A program made the translations under genes and the position numbers. From Paenibacillus contaminans (GTDB taxonomy: Bacteria; Bacillota; Bacilli; Paenibacillales; NBRC-103111): DNA of 62,476 bases. The notes beneath the pieces were generated by a model that was given only the letters and a program-made list of their open reading frames with translations, was not told the origin of the DNA and did not search any database. Numbering within the stretch: position 1 is the first letter of the stretch; each line of letters starts with the position of its first letter. The stretch is taken from positions 1-62,476 of the forward strand of contig NZ_QMFB01000046.1 of NCBI RefSeq assembly GCF_003285015.1, written 5' to 3'. Below, piece after piece: positions 62,101-62,476 of the stretch.

Positions 62101-62476
62101 CGGTGATGCCGCTATGATTAACCAACAAGGTTGGCTAGCTGAAAAAGCGTCGGCGCTATCTTCCCTGGATTCAATTGGCTTCTAGCGAATTCCAGGTCAA
62201 AAGTAATGCACAAACAAGCTATAAACGATAAAAGACTTTGGCTAAAACGAGTTGATCGAGTACGATTTCTCGTCCGCTAGCCCGTGTCTGAAGTGTTAAT
62301 GAGGAAAACATTATTGATAATGAGGCAAACCTCACTGTTTTTCGCAGAAATCCGGTGTTTCAGAGAGATAGTAAGGAGAAGGTTATTATTAGTGAGGCAA
62401 ATCAAATTGATAGCATTCCTGTAGGTGCTAAGATTTCGGCTTTGAATAGTACGAGCACCCTCTGTATAGTAGATCA
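62101..62476. repeat. Right-end intergenic region with degenerate repeat
   Basis: No gene is recognised. The last 180 bp contain an imperfect direct repeat with a period near 71 bp: GAGGAAAACATTATT...AATGAGGCAAA at 62301 and AGGAGAAGGTTATT...AGTGAGGCAAA near 62373. This looks like a degenerate Paenibacillus-type intergenic repeat. Confidence 0.35.

Noticed and set aside
1..62476. Search for CRISPR arrays, tRNA, rRNA and prophage genes
   Set aside because: No regularly spaced repeats with unique spacers, no tRNA-like or rRNA sequence and no phage structural genes were recognised by eye.

Overview
The window looks like chromosomal DNA of a spore-forming Firmicute of the Paenibacillaceae (Paenibacillus or Cohnella type). 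The reasons are many strong AGGAGG-like ribosome sites with frequent TTG/GTG starts, large membrane-anchored AraC regulators (YtdP type), YesM/YesN two-component genes, LplA/LplB/YtcP-type sugar importers without their own ATPase, a YflT stress protein and DinB/BstA-family proteins. No rRNA, tRNA, CRISPR array or prophage was seen.

Layout. 1-5.1 kb: the 5' end of an IS1182-like transposase running off the left edge, then small housekeeping or stress genes (YflT, a divergent thymidylate synthase with a coupled unknown gene, DUF2798, DinB, a frameshifted APH-type kinase, a small P-loop kinase). 5.3-15.2 kb: a polysaccharide-lyase operon made of a membrane AraC regulator, a solute-binding lipoprotein, two permeases and a secreted PL8 lyase with CBM6-like modules. 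15.4-21.6 kb: a tight minus-strand operon (beta-helix protein, Nif3-like protein, GH88 unsaturated glucuronyl hydrolase, SGNH hydrolase) divergent from its probable AraC regulator. 22-22.7 kb: IS remnants and a possible spore-surface protein. 22.8-30.6 kb: a second importer with a Cys-type sulfatase and another membrane AraC regulator. 30.7-35.8 kb: unrelated small genes (GNAT, NodB deacetylase, DUF4177, DUF1963, pentapeptide repeat, a truncated VOC gene). 36-39.2 kb: SGNH hydrolase and BNR/sialidase-fold genes divergent from an AraC regulator. 39.5-42.1 kb: small enzymes. 42.1-42.75 kb: an intergenic repeat region. 42.75-57.1 kb: a GH20, GH141-like beta-helix and GH109-like gene set with a third importer and a two-component system. 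57.3-60.8 kb: a heterodimeric ABC exporter. 61-62 kb: an effector-binding/VOC fusion protein.

How it fits together (inference from family knowledge). PL8 would cut an acidic polysaccharide (hyaluronan, chondroitin or xanthan type) outside the cell, and the importer would bring in unsaturated oligosaccharides. GH88 would then remove the unsaturated uronic acid, and the sulfatase and SGNH proteins would strip sulfate and acyl groups. The 42.7-57 kb locus looks aimed at an N-acetylhexosamine-containing, possibly fucosylated glycan (GH20 + GH109-like + GH141-like). None of the three importers has an ATPase gene here, so a shared MsmX-type ATPase elsewhere is expected. The most unusual points are the Nif3-like protein inside a uronide operon, the GH109/GH141/GH20 combination, a converging 51-bp repeat array, and the thymidylate synthase lacking usual phosphate-binding arginines.
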